From: Candidatus Kouleothrix ribensis
GTDB taxonomy: Bacteria; Chloroflexota; Chloroflexia; Chloroflexales; Roseiflexaceae
Assembly (NCBI GenBank): GCA_016722075.1
Contig: JADKGW010000001.1
Coordinates: forward strand, 992,001-1,056,000
Direction of reading: 5' to 3'
Length of the DNA: 64,000 nt
A program made the position numbers and the translations under genes. How positions within the stretch are numbered: position 1 is the stretch's first letter; every line of letters begins with the position of its first letter. This document shows, one piece after another, positions 52,476 to 63,648 of this stretch. The notes beneath the pieces were generated by a model. It had not been told where the DNA came from and did not search any database. It worked only from the letters and a program-made list of their open reading frames with translations.

Positions 52476-53282
52476 ATGCATGCAACTCCCGATCTGTACG
52501 CGCTGGTGATCCGCCTGCGCCCCGAACGCAGCGGGCCGCCGATCGATGCGCGTGGCCATGGCGCGCAGGCGCTGTTCCTCGATCTGCTGCGCCAGGTTGC
52601 CCCGGCGCTGGCCGAGCAGCTGCACGACGATGCGCCCAGCAAGCCCTACAGTGTGGCCGTGCTGCCCGCCCGCAGCGATGCCATGGTCGAGCTGCGGGTG
52701 GCGTTTACGCGCGCCGATCTGTTCCCGCTGGTGACGCGCGCGCTGCTCGCGCAGGCCGGCGCGCCTACGCTGCGGCTGGGCCGCGCCGCGCTGGCGCTCG
52801 ATACCGTGTTCGGCACGCCCGGCAGCCACGCCTGGGCCGGCTTCGGCGCGTTTGCCGCGCTGGCCGGCGCCGCGCGCCCTGGCCCAGGCATAACGCTCGA
52901 ATTCGCCACGCCCACCGCCTTCGGCCAGGGCAGCCGCGCCGATGGGCGCGCGCGCCTGGGGCTGCTGCCCACGTCCGAGATCGTCTTCCCGAGCATTGCG
53001 CGCCGCTGGAACGAGCTGGCCCCGCCTGATCTCCAGCTCGATCTCGATCAGGTGCGCGCCGCCTGCGACGAGACGCTGGTCAGCCGTTATGAGCTTGCGA
53101 CCGCGCAGATCAGCCTGGGCAAGGGGCCGCAGAAAGGCTTTCGCGGCCTGTGTAGCTACGAGCTGCCGGCCGACCCCGCGCAATCCCGGCTGCTCAACTT
53201 GCTGGCCGACGCTGTCTTCTTTCTGGGCCTGGGCGTGAAGACCGCCAGGGGCATGGGGCTGTGTAGGCGAGTTGAGCTGTGA
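52476..53282 (+). CDS. cas6: CRISPR RNA endonuclease Cas6
   Basis: A 268-aa RAMP endonuclease that cuts pre-crRNA in the repeat. Two ferredoxin-like halves are recognisable, e.g. DLYALVIRLRPERSGPP at the start and ITLEFATPTAFGQGSRADGRARLGLLPTSEIVFPSIARRWNEL in the middle. The C-terminal glycine-rich loop GLGVKTARGMGLCRRVEL is the Cas6 hallmark. A His near position 29 (GHGAQALF) could serve catalysis. It probably processes both the array transcript and the crRNA-like RNA, since both keep the stem. Confidence 0.93.
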   Translation: MHATPDLYALVIRLRPERSGPPIDARGHGAQALFLDLLRQVAPALAEQLHDDAPSKPYSVAVLPARSDAMVELRVAFTRADLFPLVTRALLAQAGAPTLRLGRAALALDTVFGTPGSHAWAGFGAFAALAGAARPGPGITLEFATPTAFGQGSRADGRARLGLLPTSEIVFPSIARRWNELAPPDLQLDLDQVRAACDETLVSRYELATAQISLGKGPQKGFRGLCSYELPADPAQSRLLNLLADAVFFLGLGVKTARGMGLCRRVEL

Positions 53283-53291
53283 AAGGACGCG

Positions 53292-53924
53292 ATGGCCATG
53301 ATTACGACCCAGCCCGACTACATCCCGCTCGCGATGATCAATGCGCTGGCCTACTGCCCCCGGCGCTTCGGCTACGAGTTCATCCAGGCCGAGATGCTGG
53401 TCAATGAGCATGTGCTCGAGGGCACCCTGCGCCACCAGGGCGTCGACCTGGGCGGCAAAGCGTGGCTCGACACGGCGGTACAACAGCGCCGCGTGTACGT
53501 CTGGAGCGAGCGGCTGAAGCTGGCCGGGCTGTGCGACCTGGTCGAAGCGCGCGCCGGCCAGGTCTACCCGGTTGAGTATAAGAAGGGCAAGCCTGGCCGC
53601 TGGGCCTCGGATCATGCGCAGCTGTGCGCGCAGGCGCTGTGCCTCGAAGAGCGTATGGGCCTGGCCATCGCCGAAGGCGCGATCTTCTACTTCGCCACGC
53701 GCCGGCGCGAGCCGGTTGCGTTTACCGCCGAGCTGCGCGCCGAGGTCGAGCGCCTGGCCGCCGAGGCCCAGCGCCTGGCGGCAGCCGGCACGCTGCCGCC
53801 GCCGATCGACAACCGCGCCAAATGCCGCGATTGCTCGCTCGCGCCGTTGTGCCTGCCCGACGAAGTGCGCGCGCTGAGTGCCGCCGCTGCCGACGGCGCC
53901 TGGGAGCACGTGCTGACAGAATGA
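53292..53924 (+). CDS. cas4: Cas4 family exonuclease
   Basis: A 210-aa protein, AAAGGACGCG before ATG 53292. Cysteines for the iron-sulphur cluster are Cys22 (LAYCPRRF) and Cys178, Cys181 and Cys187 (KCRDCSLAPLC). The nuclease core has Asp82 (LCDLVEA), Glu95 and Lys97 (VEYKKGK) and the QxxxY-like helix DHAQLCAQALCLEE. Cas4 trims prespacers and selects those with correct PAM, before Cas1-Cas2 integrates them. It leads the adaptation genes cas4-cas1-cas2. Confidence 0.95.
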   Translation: MAMITTQPDYIPLAMINALAYCPRRFGYEFIQAEMLVNEHVLEGTLRHQGVDLGGKAWLDTAVQQRRVYVWSERLKLAGLCDLVEARAGQVYPVEYKKGKPGRWASDHAQLCAQALCLEERMGLAIAEGAIFYFATRRREPVAFTAELRAEVERLAAEAQRLAAAGTLPPPIDNRAKCRDCSLAPLCLPDEVRALSAAAADGAWEHVLTE

Positions 53925-53988
53925 CGTGCGCCACGGGCGGCGCGCCAGCCGCTTCCGCGCCACTCCGCCAACCGATGAGGATTCAACC

Positions 53989-55089
53989 ATGACCGACGTA
54001 TTACCCGCCGACCAAGGCGGACTGGAGCTACTGATGGCGACGCTCTACCTGACCGAGCAGTACAGCCTGGTGAAGATCGAGGGCGAGGCATTGCGCGTGC
54101 AATTCCCGGCCGAGCGTGCCAGCAAGCAGCCCGGCAAGGTCGTGCGCGTGCCGCTGGCGAAGATCGAGCAGGTGATGGTGCTGGGCGATATTACGCTGAC
54201 CACGCCGGCCCTGCATGCGCTTCTCGAGCGCCGCATCGCCGTCCACTACCTCTCGGCGCGCGGCCGCTCGTATGGCGCGCTGACGGCCGACTGGGGCAAG
54301 AACAGCGGTGTGCGCCTGGCGCAGTACGCCTTATTTGGCGACGTGGCGCGCCGCTTCACGGTGGCGCGGCAGTGTGTGGCCGGCAAGCTGCTGAACATGC
54401 GCACGACCCTGCTGCGCTATGCGCGCAGCCGCGACGAGAGCGCCGCGATCGAGGCGGCCGCAGGCACCATCCGCACCTGCCTGCGGGCCATGGCGCGCCT
54501 GCCTGTGCCAGGTGCGATCGACCCCGCCGATCGCATGCATGGCTTTGGCCCGCTGCTTGGCTTCGAGGGCAGCGCCAGCGCGGCCTACTACGGCGTGTTT
54601 GGCGCGCTGCTCAAAGGCGCGTGGGGCTTCGCCGGCCGGGTCAAGCGCCCGCCGACCGACCCGATCAACGCGTTGCTCTCGTTCGGCTACACCGTGCTGA
54701 CCAACCAGATCGTCTCGTTGGTTCACGCGGTTGGGCTCGACCCTGGGTTGGGCGTGTTGCACCAGCCGGGCTTCGGCAAGCCGGCGCTGGCGCTCGACCT
54801 GATCGAAGCCTTTCGGCCGATCATTGTCGACTCAGTCGTGATCACCATGGTCAACACCGGCCAGATCACACCCCAGGATTTCGACGCAGAGATCGGCGCG
54901 TATCGGCTGCAAGACGACGCGCGGCGCGGGTTTCTCGAGAAGCTCGAGGCGCGGCTCAGCGAGCGCGTGCATCATCCAGTGTTTGGCTACCAGGCCAGCT
55001 ACCGGCGCTGTATCGAGATCCAGGCGCGGCTATTCGCCAAGTACGCGCAGGGCGAGATCGCCCAGTTCGTGCCATTCACCGTGCGCTGA
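53989..55089 (+). CDS. cas1: CRISPR integrase Cas1
   Basis: ATG 53989 with GATGAGGATTCAACC upstream gives 366 aa. Metal ligands are Glu193 (LLGFEGSASAAYYG), His258 (GVLHQPGFGK) and Asp270/Glu273 (ALDLIEAFRPIIVD). The N-terminal beta domain (LYLTEQYSLVKIEGEALRV; VPLAKIEQVMVLGDITLTTPAL) is complete. The first 12 residues before LYLTEQ are an extra polar tail. With Cas2 it inserts spacers at the leader-proximal repeat. Confidence 0.96.
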   Translation: MTDVLPADQGGLELLMATLYLTEQYSLVKIEGEALRVQFPAERASKQPGKVVRVPLAKIEQVMVLGDITLTTPALHALLERRIAVHYLSARGRSYGALTADWGKNSGVRLAQYALFGDVARRFTVARQCVAGKLLNMRTTLLRYARSRDESAAIEAAAGTIRTCLRAMARLPVPGAIDPADRMHGFGPLLGFEGSASAAYYGVFGALLKGAWGFAGRVKRPPTDPINALLSFGYTVLTNQIVSLVHAVGLDPGLGVLHQPGFGKPALALDLIEAFRPIIVDSVVITMVNTGQITPQDFDAEIGAYRLQDDARRGFLEKLEARLSERVHHPVFGYQASYRRCIEIQARLFAKYAQGEIAQFVPFTVR

Positions 55090-55098
55090 GGGTTGGCC

Positions 55099-55395
55099 AT
55101 GGCTGCGCCTGCCGAAGAAACCACGTTATACGTCATCGCCTACGACATCCCCGACGACAAGCGGCGCACCAAGGTGCATAAGCTGCTGTGCGGCTATGGC
55201 GCCTGGACGCAATACTCGCTGTTTGAGTGCTGGCTGAACCGGCGCCAGATCCTCGAGCTGCGGGTCAAACTCGCGAAGCACCTGGTCGAGCAGCGCGACA
55301 GCGTGCGCTTGTATCCACTCTGCGGCGGGTGCCGGCCGAAGGTAATCACCGTGGGTAGCCCGCGCCCGCACGACCCGGTGACACTCATTCTTTGA
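55099..55395 (+). CDS. cas2: Cas2
   Basis: ATG 55099 with GAGGGTTGGCC upstream gives 98 aa; a TTG 6 bp earlier is possible. The ferredoxin-like fold has the conserved Asp16 in LYVIAYDIPDDKRRTKVHKLLCGYGAWTQYSLFECWL and a C-terminal PLCGGCRPKVITVG strand. It forms the scaffold of the Cas1-Cas2 integrase. The array leader starts directly after its stop. Confidence 0.95.
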   Translation: MAAPAEETTLYVIAYDIPDDKRRTKVHKLLCGYGAWTQYSLFECWLNRRQILELRVKLAKHLVEQRDSVRLYPLCGGCRPKVITVGSPRPHDPVTLIL

Positions 55396-55594
55396 GCATG
55401 CACCAGATCGAGCGGCGAAGCATGGGGACAAAAGGCGGGAGGTGCTCGAATCGTGCGACAGCGCAACACAGTCAGATCCATGCGCTTGCAGGCCATGGTA
55501 CAATCGAGCCAGCTAAGCCAGATCGCCATCGCTCAGCGGTGCCGCTCGAATCAGGGCCGGTTTACCGCATTCCAATGCGGCGTAGAACATTGGC
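55396..55594 (+). promoter_or_regulatory. CRISPR leader
   Basis: 199 bp between cas2 and the first repeat. It is GC-rich, not the AT-rich kind common elsewhere. A TACAAT -10-like hexamer lies at about 55499 without a good -35. A perfect 7-bp hairpin, CCGCATT CC AATGCGG (55565-55580), stands 14 bp before repeat 1 and may be a leader-anchoring motif for Cas1-Cas2. Confidence 0.75.
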
Positions 55595-58500
55595 CTTAGC
55601 GAAGCCGAAAATCCGCCCGGCGGATTGAAACTCGCGGTCGTACACCTCTTCGCGGTGGATAAACAGCTTAGCGAAGCCGAAAATCCGCCCGGCGGATTGA
55701 AACGTGCGCTGTCATCATCGCTATCATCGAGCAGGCGCATCTTAGCGAAGCCGAAAATCCGCCCGGCGGATTGAAACCAGTGACAACTGCGCAGCATAGT
55801 GCGCGACGCTGCGCTCGCTTAGCGAAGCCGAAAATCCGCCCGGCGGATTGAAACGTCGTCGATCGCCATATGCACGCGCACATCGCCGAACTTAGCGAAG
55901 CCGAAAATCCGCCCGGCGGATTGAAACCCGCAGTTCAGCCGCGAAGAGGCGTACGCGCGCTATGCTTAGCGAAGCCGAAAATCCGCCCGGCGGATTGAAA
56001 CCATCTACGTCGGCGCGGCCTCGGGCGTGCTGAAGTACACTTAGCGAAGCCGAAAATCCGCCCGGCGGATTGAAACTCGAGCTGCGCCAGCGTGTCGGCT
56101 ACGCACTCGGCGCTTAGCGAAGCCGAAAATCCGCCCGGCGGATTGAAACCTGACATTGCAACCTGGATAAAGACGATCGACCCGAACTTAGCGAAGCCGA
56201 AAATCCGCCCGGCGGATTGAAACCATCGTAGGTTGGATCGAACGTGAAATACTTATCGACTTAGCGAAGCCGAAAATCCGCCCGGCGGATTGAAACGCTG
56301 CGTCGGCCCACGTCTCGCCGCTGCAGCAGACTTAGCGAAGCCGAAAATCCGCCCGGCGGATTGAAACGTTCGCGCGCAATTGGCCGGCCACGCGATCGTA
56401 TCCTATCTTAGCGAAGCCGAAAATCCGCCCGGCGGATTGAAACTGGCCGGTGGCGTAGCCGAGTGGATACGGTGGCGCGCTTAGCGAAGCCGAAAATCCG
56501 CCCGGCGGATTGAAACTAATGACCCGGCGCGCAAGTCCTTCGACGTGACCGCCTTAGCGAAGCCGAAAATCCGCCCGGCGGATTGAAACAGCGTAGCGAT
56601 CGTCGCTTTCCCAAGGGGCCTCGGCCTTAGCGAAGCCGAAAATCCGCCCGGCGGATTGAAACTCGCACTCACCCCGCGCGATGCTTCGTCTCAGAACAGT
56701 CTTAGCGAAGCCGAAAATCCGCCCGGCGGATTGAAACGCGCACAGGCGTTTGCGCGCGCGACGCAGCAACTGCGCTTAGCGAAGCCGAAAATCCGCCCGG
56801 CGGATTGAAACTTCGCCACGCCGCCAAAGCTCGCAAAGTCGCCGCCGACTTAGCGAAGCCGAAAATCCGCCCGGCGGATTGAAACCGCCGTTGACCGTGC
56901 TCGGCCAGTGCCATGGTCGTGACTTAGCGAAGCCGAAAATCCGCCCGGCGGATTGAAACAGCGCAGTGCGAGGGCTTCGTGTATCGCTGCACATCTTAGC
57001 GAAGCCGAAAATCCGCCCGGCGGATTGAAACGTGCGCTATACCCAGCTCACCGGCTATGGCATGACTCTTAGCGAAGCCGAAAATCCGCCCGGCGGATTG
57101 AAACCTCGATCTCGGCCATCCGCAGTCGCTGAACGACTGCGTTAGCGAAGCCGAAAATCCGCCCGGCGGATTGAAACAGCGCAACTTTTGCCTTAATCTC
57201 GTCAATCTCGGCCTTAGCGAAGCCGAAAATCCGCCCGGCGGATTGAAACTTTATCGCCGCACTGGGCCGGCCGTTGCCCAGATCAACTTAGCGAAGCCGA
57301 AAATCCGCCCGGCGGATTGAAACGATGTAGGTCGAGGCCAGCTCGCCCGGCTGAATAACCTTAGCGAAGCCGAAAATCCGCCCGGCGGATTGAAACCTGC
57401 TGTTGCTCATCACTGAGGATGCTACCGACAATGACTTAGCGAAGCCGAAAATCCGCCCGGCGGATTGAAACATGCTGATCGAAGCGCTGGCTGGTCTGAA
57501 TCCAGGCCTTAGCGAAGCCGAAAATCCGCCCGGCGGATTGAAACCGCGAGAAGCACGCGCCAGCCCCGCAGGCGCAAGGCCTTAGCGAAGCCGAAAATCC
57601 GCCCGGCGGATTGAAACCCCGCCGTTCCGATGCGGTGGAACGCGATCGGGAACCTTAGCGAAGCCGAAAATCCGCCCGGCGGATTGAAACCTTGTAACAT
57701 GATGCGACGCCTCATCCTGACTGCCTACTTAGCGAAGCCGAAAATCCGCCCGGCGGATTGAAACGCGCGATGGGAACACTGACCTGCCCGATCTGCCAGC
57801 ACTTAGCGAAGCCGAAAATCCGCCCGGCGGATTGAAACGACGGACAGCGCCGCCGCGCTCGATGCGTACGGCCAGTCCCTTAGCGAAGCCGAAAATCCGC
57901 CCGGCGGATTGAAACTTCCGTCGGATGTTGATCACGTGCTGTTCGACCTCGACTTAGCGAAGCCGAAAATCCGCCCGGCGGATTGAAACGGTTTGACGGC
58001 GTCGATCCGGCGCACGTGAGCCGCGCTTAGCGAAGCCGAAAATCCGCCCGGCGGATTGAAACCCATCCGGGTTGTCGTCGTCGGTCAGCGTGGTTGCGGG
58101 CCTTAGCGAAGCCGAAAATCCGCCCGGCGGATTGAAACCGTCTCAGAGGGCGACGACCGCCCCCGCCGGACGATCTTAGCGAAGCCGAAAATCCGCCCGG
58201 CGGATTGAAACTGGTGCTCACCGTGGACGATCCGCAGCATCCGATCAACGACTTAGCGAAGCCGAAAATCCGCCCGGCGGATTGAAACGTGCAATTACGG
58301 CTATTTGAATTTGAGGAGGATCTACTTAGCGAAGCCGAAAATCCGCCCGGCGGATTGAAACCGATCACTATGAGCAGCGATGACACACTCCGCGCGCTTA
58401 GCGAAGCCGAAAATCCGCCCGGCGGATTGAAACATCATCGACGCAACCTATCCCAATGGTGCTGGCCACCTTAGCGAAGCCGAAAATCCGCCCGGCGGAT

Positions 58501-61500
58501 TGAAACGTATGCCGCGTCTGCATAGTCTTGCGCCGCGTATACTTAGCGAAGCCGAAAATCCGCCCGGCGGATTGAAACCTCGCCGTCGATCACTTGGACT
58601 CGCGTTACTGCCAGCTTAGCGAAGCCGAAAATCCGCCCGGCGGATTGAAACTTGCGCGCGTCGCCGATCTATTGCGAGAAGAAAGCGACTTAGCGAAGCC
58701 GAAAATCCGCCCGGCGGATTGAAACCCGGGCACACAAGGGCGCCCCGAACGGGCCGTTTCCTTAGCGAAGCCGAAAATCCGCCCGGCGGATTGAAACCCG
58801 TCTGCAATCGCGGCGCGCTGCCAGCAGCGCGAACTTAGCGAAGCCGAAAATCCGCCCGGCGGATTGAAACAGCCGCGTGAAAGGCGGCGAAGAAGAGTTC
58901 GCGTCTTAGCGAAGCCGAAAATCCGCCCGGCGGATTGAAACGCCATGTGGGAGACATGGCTCACCACGTACCACCACTTAGCGAAGCCGAAAATCCGCCC
59001 GGCGGATTGAAACCAGGAGTTCTATTCGCCACGCTCGGGCGCGGTGTGGCTTAGCGAAGCCGAAAATCCGCCCGGCGGATTGAAACAGCTGCGCATCGCT
59101 TGGCGAAGAGACCATCTCTTCCTTAGCGAAGCCGAAAATCCGCCCGGCGGATTGAAACGCCCCTGCTTTGCTGGCCGGCTATGCTCGGCAACGACTTAGC
59201 GAAGCCGAAAATCCGCCCGGCGGATTGAAACCTTGCTGAGGCCCCCTCCACGCTTCAGGGGCTCTGGCCGCTTAGCGAAGCCGAAAATCCGCCCGGCGGA
59301 TTGAAACTCTGCGAGCGTAGAGTAATGCCTCGCGCTCTAAGGGCCTTAGCGAAGCCGAAAATCCGCCCGGCGGATTGAAACCTGTGCAAGCACCAGGTGG
59401 TAGCCGAGCCCGCAACGCCTTAGCGAAGCCGAAAATCCGCCCGGCGGATTGAAACTGTAGTACACCTCACCTGCCAGCTTCGATCTCCCATAGCTTAGCG
59501 AAGCCGAAAATCCGCCCGGCGGATTGAAACTCACTTAAAGTCGATGGGAGAACCGCTACGGCCTCCTTAGCGAAGCCGAAAATCCGCCCGGCGGATTGAA
59601 ACCGCGCGGCACGCTGGGCTATCGCCGACTCCTATCTGCTTAGCGAAGCCGAAAATCCGCCCGGCGGATTGAAACTATCTCGAGCGGGAACGCGGGCAGC
59701 TCGGCATTGTGGCTTAGCGAAGCCGAAAATCCGCCCGGCGGATTGAAACGCGCGCACTGAGCGGCGCGCGGATGTGTAATGAACTTAGCGAAGCCGAAAA
59801 TCCGCCCGGCGGATTGAAACAACATGATAGGGAATGGGGCGCGCGGCAATCGGATCGCTTAGCGAAGCCGAAAATCCGCCCGGCGGATTGAAACATGCTG
59901 ACGCGCCTGCAAAAACCCACCGACGAGGCCCTTAGCGAAGCCGAAAATCCGCCCGGCGGATTGAAACATTGTCTCGCCGGGTTCGACGTGGCGCGGCGTC
60001 GCGCTTAGCGAAGCCGAAAATCCGCCCGGCGGATTGAAACCCACGTTTCTCGCGAACGTGGCGAGTAGAACTCCTGCCTTAGCGAAGCCGAAAATCCGCC
60101 CGGCGGATTGAAACCGGATGTTGGCAACAATGATAGTCATCGTGGCACCCTTAGCGAAGCCGAAAATCCGCCCGGCGGATTGAAACAACAGCTCGCCGGC
60201 CGCGCTCGACACGCTGAACGAGGTTAGCGAAGCCGAAAATCCGCCCGGCGGATTGAAACTGTGCCACCGGCAGACGCGAACGAGCGCCCCGAAATAGTTA
60301 GCGAAGCCGAAAATCCGCCCGGCGGATTGAAACCGCATCCGATCCAAAGATTGCGTTGAGCGCGGCTGATGTTAGCGAAGCCGAAAATCCGCCCGGCGGA
60401 TTGAAACACATCGACTCCCCGGGTCGCCCCTTTGAGGTTATGGGTTAGCGAAGCCGAAAATCCGCCCGGCGGATTGAAACGGGCGTGCCTAGACTGCCGT
60501 CACAACTGGCGAGAGTGTTAGCGAAGCCGAAAATCCGCCCGGCGGATTGAAACGATTAGGCTAGGAATGAGGCGCAGGCGCTCATTCCGTTAGCGAAGCC
60601 GAAAATCCGCCCGGCGGATTGAAACTTGTACGTACTCGTGAGTCGTAAGCCAGCGTGTACCGTCGTGTTAGCGAAGCCGAAAATCCGCCCGGCGGATTGA
60701 AACTCCAAAGTGCTCGCTCGACAGCATGTGCGACCCAGCGGTTAGCGAAGCCGAAAATCCGCCCGGCGGATTGAAACATTGTCTCGCCGGGTTCGACGTG
60801 GCGCGGCGTCGCGCTTAGCGAAGCCGAAAATCCGCCCGGCGGATTGAAACCGCGCGCTTCCCAGCAATGCACGCCCGACCCCGATCTTAGCGAAGCCGAA
60901 AATCCGCCCGGCGGATTGAAACCAGGCACAAAGAAGAGCGCAAGGAATATTCCAGGCTTAGCGAAGCCGAAAATCCGCCCGGCGGATTGAAACATTGTCT
61001 CGCCGGGTTCGACGTGGCGCGGCGTCGCGCTTAGCGAAGCCGAAAATCCGCCCGGCGGATTGAAACCCACGTTTCTCGCGAACGTGGCGAGTAGAACTCC
61101 TGCCTTAGCGAAGCCGAAAATCCGCCCGGCGGATTGAAACCGGATGTTGGCAACAATGATAGTCATCGTGGCACCCTTAGCGAAGCCGAAAATCCGCCCG
61201 GCGGATTGAAACAACAGCTCGCCGGCCGCGCTCGACACGCTGAACGAGGTTAGCGAAGCCGAAAATCCGCCCGGCGGATTGAAACTGTGCCACCGGCAGA
61301 CGCGAACGAGCGCCCCGAAATAGTTAGCGAAGCCGAAAATCCGCCCGGCGGATTGAAACCGCATCCGATCCAAAGATTGCGTTGAGCGCGGCTGATGTTA
61401 GCGAAGCCGAAAATCCGCCCGGCGGATTGAAACACATCGACTCCCCGAGTCGCCCCTTTGAGGTTATGGGTTAGCGAAGCCGAAAATCCGCCCGGCGGAT

Positions 61501-63648
61501 TGAAACGGGCGTGCCTAGACTGCCGTCACAACTGGCGAGAGTGTTAGCGAAGCCGAAAATCCGCCCGGCGGATTGAAACGATTAGGCTAGGAATGAGGCG
61601 CAGGCGCTCATTCCGTTAGCGAAGCCGAAAATCCGCCCGGCGGATTGAAACTTGTACGTACTCGTGAGTCGTAAGCCAGCGTGTACCGTCGTGTTAGCGA
61701 AGCCGAAAATCCGCCCGGCGGATTGAAACTCCAAAGTGCTCGCTCGACAGCATGTGCGACCCAGCGGTTAGCGAAGCCGAAAATCCGCCCGGCGGATTGA
61801 AACAAGTATGCGAGCTTATTCGCCGCCGACACCAGCCCGGCGTTAGCGAAGCCGAAAATCCGCCCGGCGGATTGAAACATCTGGAGCTCCGACGGCAGCT
61901 TGGGGCGGGAACCCCGTTAGCGAAGCCGAAAATCCGCCCGGCGGATTGAAACCGCTGCCGATTCGACCATATCTGCCAACAACTCCAGGTTAGCGAAGCC
62001 GAAAATCCGCCCGGCGGATTGAAACAGCTGTATCGCATAACTATCCATACCCATCCACGACGTTAGCGAAGCCGAAAATCCGCCCGGCGGATTGAAACCA
62101 TCTGACCGAGTACGTCGGCATCTGATGGAGGGCCATAGTTAGCGAAGCCGAAAATCCGCCCGGCGGATTGAAACGTCGGCGATCCACTGGCCCACGAGAC
62201 TACCTTCAGTTAGCGAAGCCGAAAATCCGCCCGGCGGATTGAAACTCAACCAAGAGGCACTTGATTGTGTCGCCAGTCCAGTGTTAGCGAAGCCGAAAAT
62301 CCGCCCGGCGGATTGAAACGTCAAGCTTGATCGCGCCAGCTTTCCACAGGTCATAGCGTTAGCGAAGCCGAAAATCCGCCCGGCGGATTGAAACGAAATT
62401 GGACGGCTGGATGGGCGTGCCGGCCTCAGAGGGGTTAGCGAAGCCGAAAATCCGCCCGGCGGATTGAAACTATACTATTTCAGGCGCTGACCCCTTCGTG
62501 CGCTCGATGTTAGCGAAGCCGAAAATCCGCCCGGCGGATTGAAACTTTTGTCCTTCAGTGTAAACGGAACGCTTCACTCGTTAGCGAAGCCGAAAATCCG
62601 CCCGGCGGATTGAAACTGCTGCAATCGGTAGCGCAATGCTCGCACACGCTACGTTAGCGAAGCCGAAAATCCGCCCGGCGGATTGAAACGGGCTGGACTG
62701 GCGCGGCCGGCAGCTGGGCACATCGTTAGCGAAGCCGAAAATCCGCCCGGCGGATTGAAACTTGAATAGCGATACATAGCCTGCCGCTATCAGCACTGCG
62801 TTAGCGAAGCCGAAAATCCGCCCGGCGGATTGAAACAGCTTGGCGGCCTTGTCGATGTCAGCCTGGGTGCAGGTTAGCGAAGCCGAAAATCCGCCCGGCG
62901 GATTGAAACGCAGCGCTGCAGGCGCTCGGGCCGAGCGACGACCCGTTAGCGAAGCCGAAAATCCGCCCGGCGGATTGAAACGTAGGCAGTGAAAAGGCGC
63001 TCAAGGATCTCACCACCGCAGTTAGCGAAGCCGAAAATCCGCCCGGCGGATTGAAACTGACACGTCGGAGTACTGCATCACAGTGGGCTTTCATGTTAGC
63101 GAAGCCGAAAATCCGCCCGGCGGATTGAAACGAACACGAGAATGTCACCAACCGCGCACTCGAAGTACGTTAGCGAAGCCGAAAATCCGCCCGGCGGATT
63201 GAAACACTGTTTCTATACTGGGGAGGGCTTTTCACGCTGCGTTAGCGAAGCCGAAAATCCGCCCGGCGGATTGAAACAACAACGATGATGAACCCGCTTA
63301 CCCGCTCCGCCTATGCGTTAGCGAAGCCGAAAATCCGCCCGGCGGATTGAAACGCCTGCAGCTTGGCGCCGCCCCAAGTATCTAAGCGCGGTTAGCGAAG
63401 CCGAAAATCCGCCCGGCGGATTGAAACCGACCACTCGCGCGCGGCCGTTACCGGATCGATAAGTTAGCGAAGCCGAAAATCCGCCCGGCGGATTGAAACG
63501 CCGGCGTGTCGCGCGCCGACTCCGAATAACTCGCCGCGTTAGCGAAGCCGAAAATCCGCCCGGCGGATTGAAACTGGCTTGGCGATGGTTCGGGCAATCG
63601 AAAAACCCCTACTTAGCGAAGCCGAAAATCCGCCCGGCGGATTGAAAC
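55595..63648 (+). CRISPR. Type I-D CRISPR array, about 110 repeats and 109 spacers
   Basis: Hand count gives 110 repeats of 37 bp, starting CTTAGCGAAGCCG (or GTTAGCG...), with an internal palindrome AATCCGC/GCGGATT and ending GGATTGAAAC. Repeat-to-repeat distance is 70-78 bp, so spacers are mostly 34-37 nt, rarely up to 41. The leader and the GAAAC 3' end set the orientation as plus strand, newest spacers at the left. Repeats are otherwise nearly invariant, including the last one. The first base is C in repeats 1-21, 23-63, 72-77 and 110, and G in 22, 64-71 and 78-109. All open frames inside the array are products of the repeat. Confidence 0.99.
59968..61766 (+). repeat. Eleven-spacer block duplicated inside the array
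   Basis: Spacers 60-70 (59968-60740) recur in the same order as spacers 74-84 (60994-61766). Between them stands another copy of the block's first spacer (60778) plus two spacers unique to this place. The copies are identical except for one base (G near 60422 versus A at 61448). The shared first spacer therefore occurs three times, at 59968, 60778 and 60994. Confidence 0.95.

Noticed and set aside
52404..53990. 528-codon minus-strand frame opposite cas6-cas4
   Set aside because: Antisense shadow in GC-rich coding DNA. Cas6 and Cas4 are clear on the plus strand.
59968..61766. Duplicated spacer block as an assembly error
   Set aside because: The copies differ by one base and are separated by a third copy of one spacer plus two unique spacers, which a simple misassembly would not create. 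Long reads could still settle it.
55513..63151. Many minus- and plus-strand open frames of 60-260 codons inside the array, with recurring FNPPGGFSASL, FQSAGRIFGFAK and SIRRADFRLR peptides
   Set aside because: They are three-frame translations of the 37-bp repeat, which lacks stop codons on the reverse strand. No ribosome sites and no function; they are artefacts.
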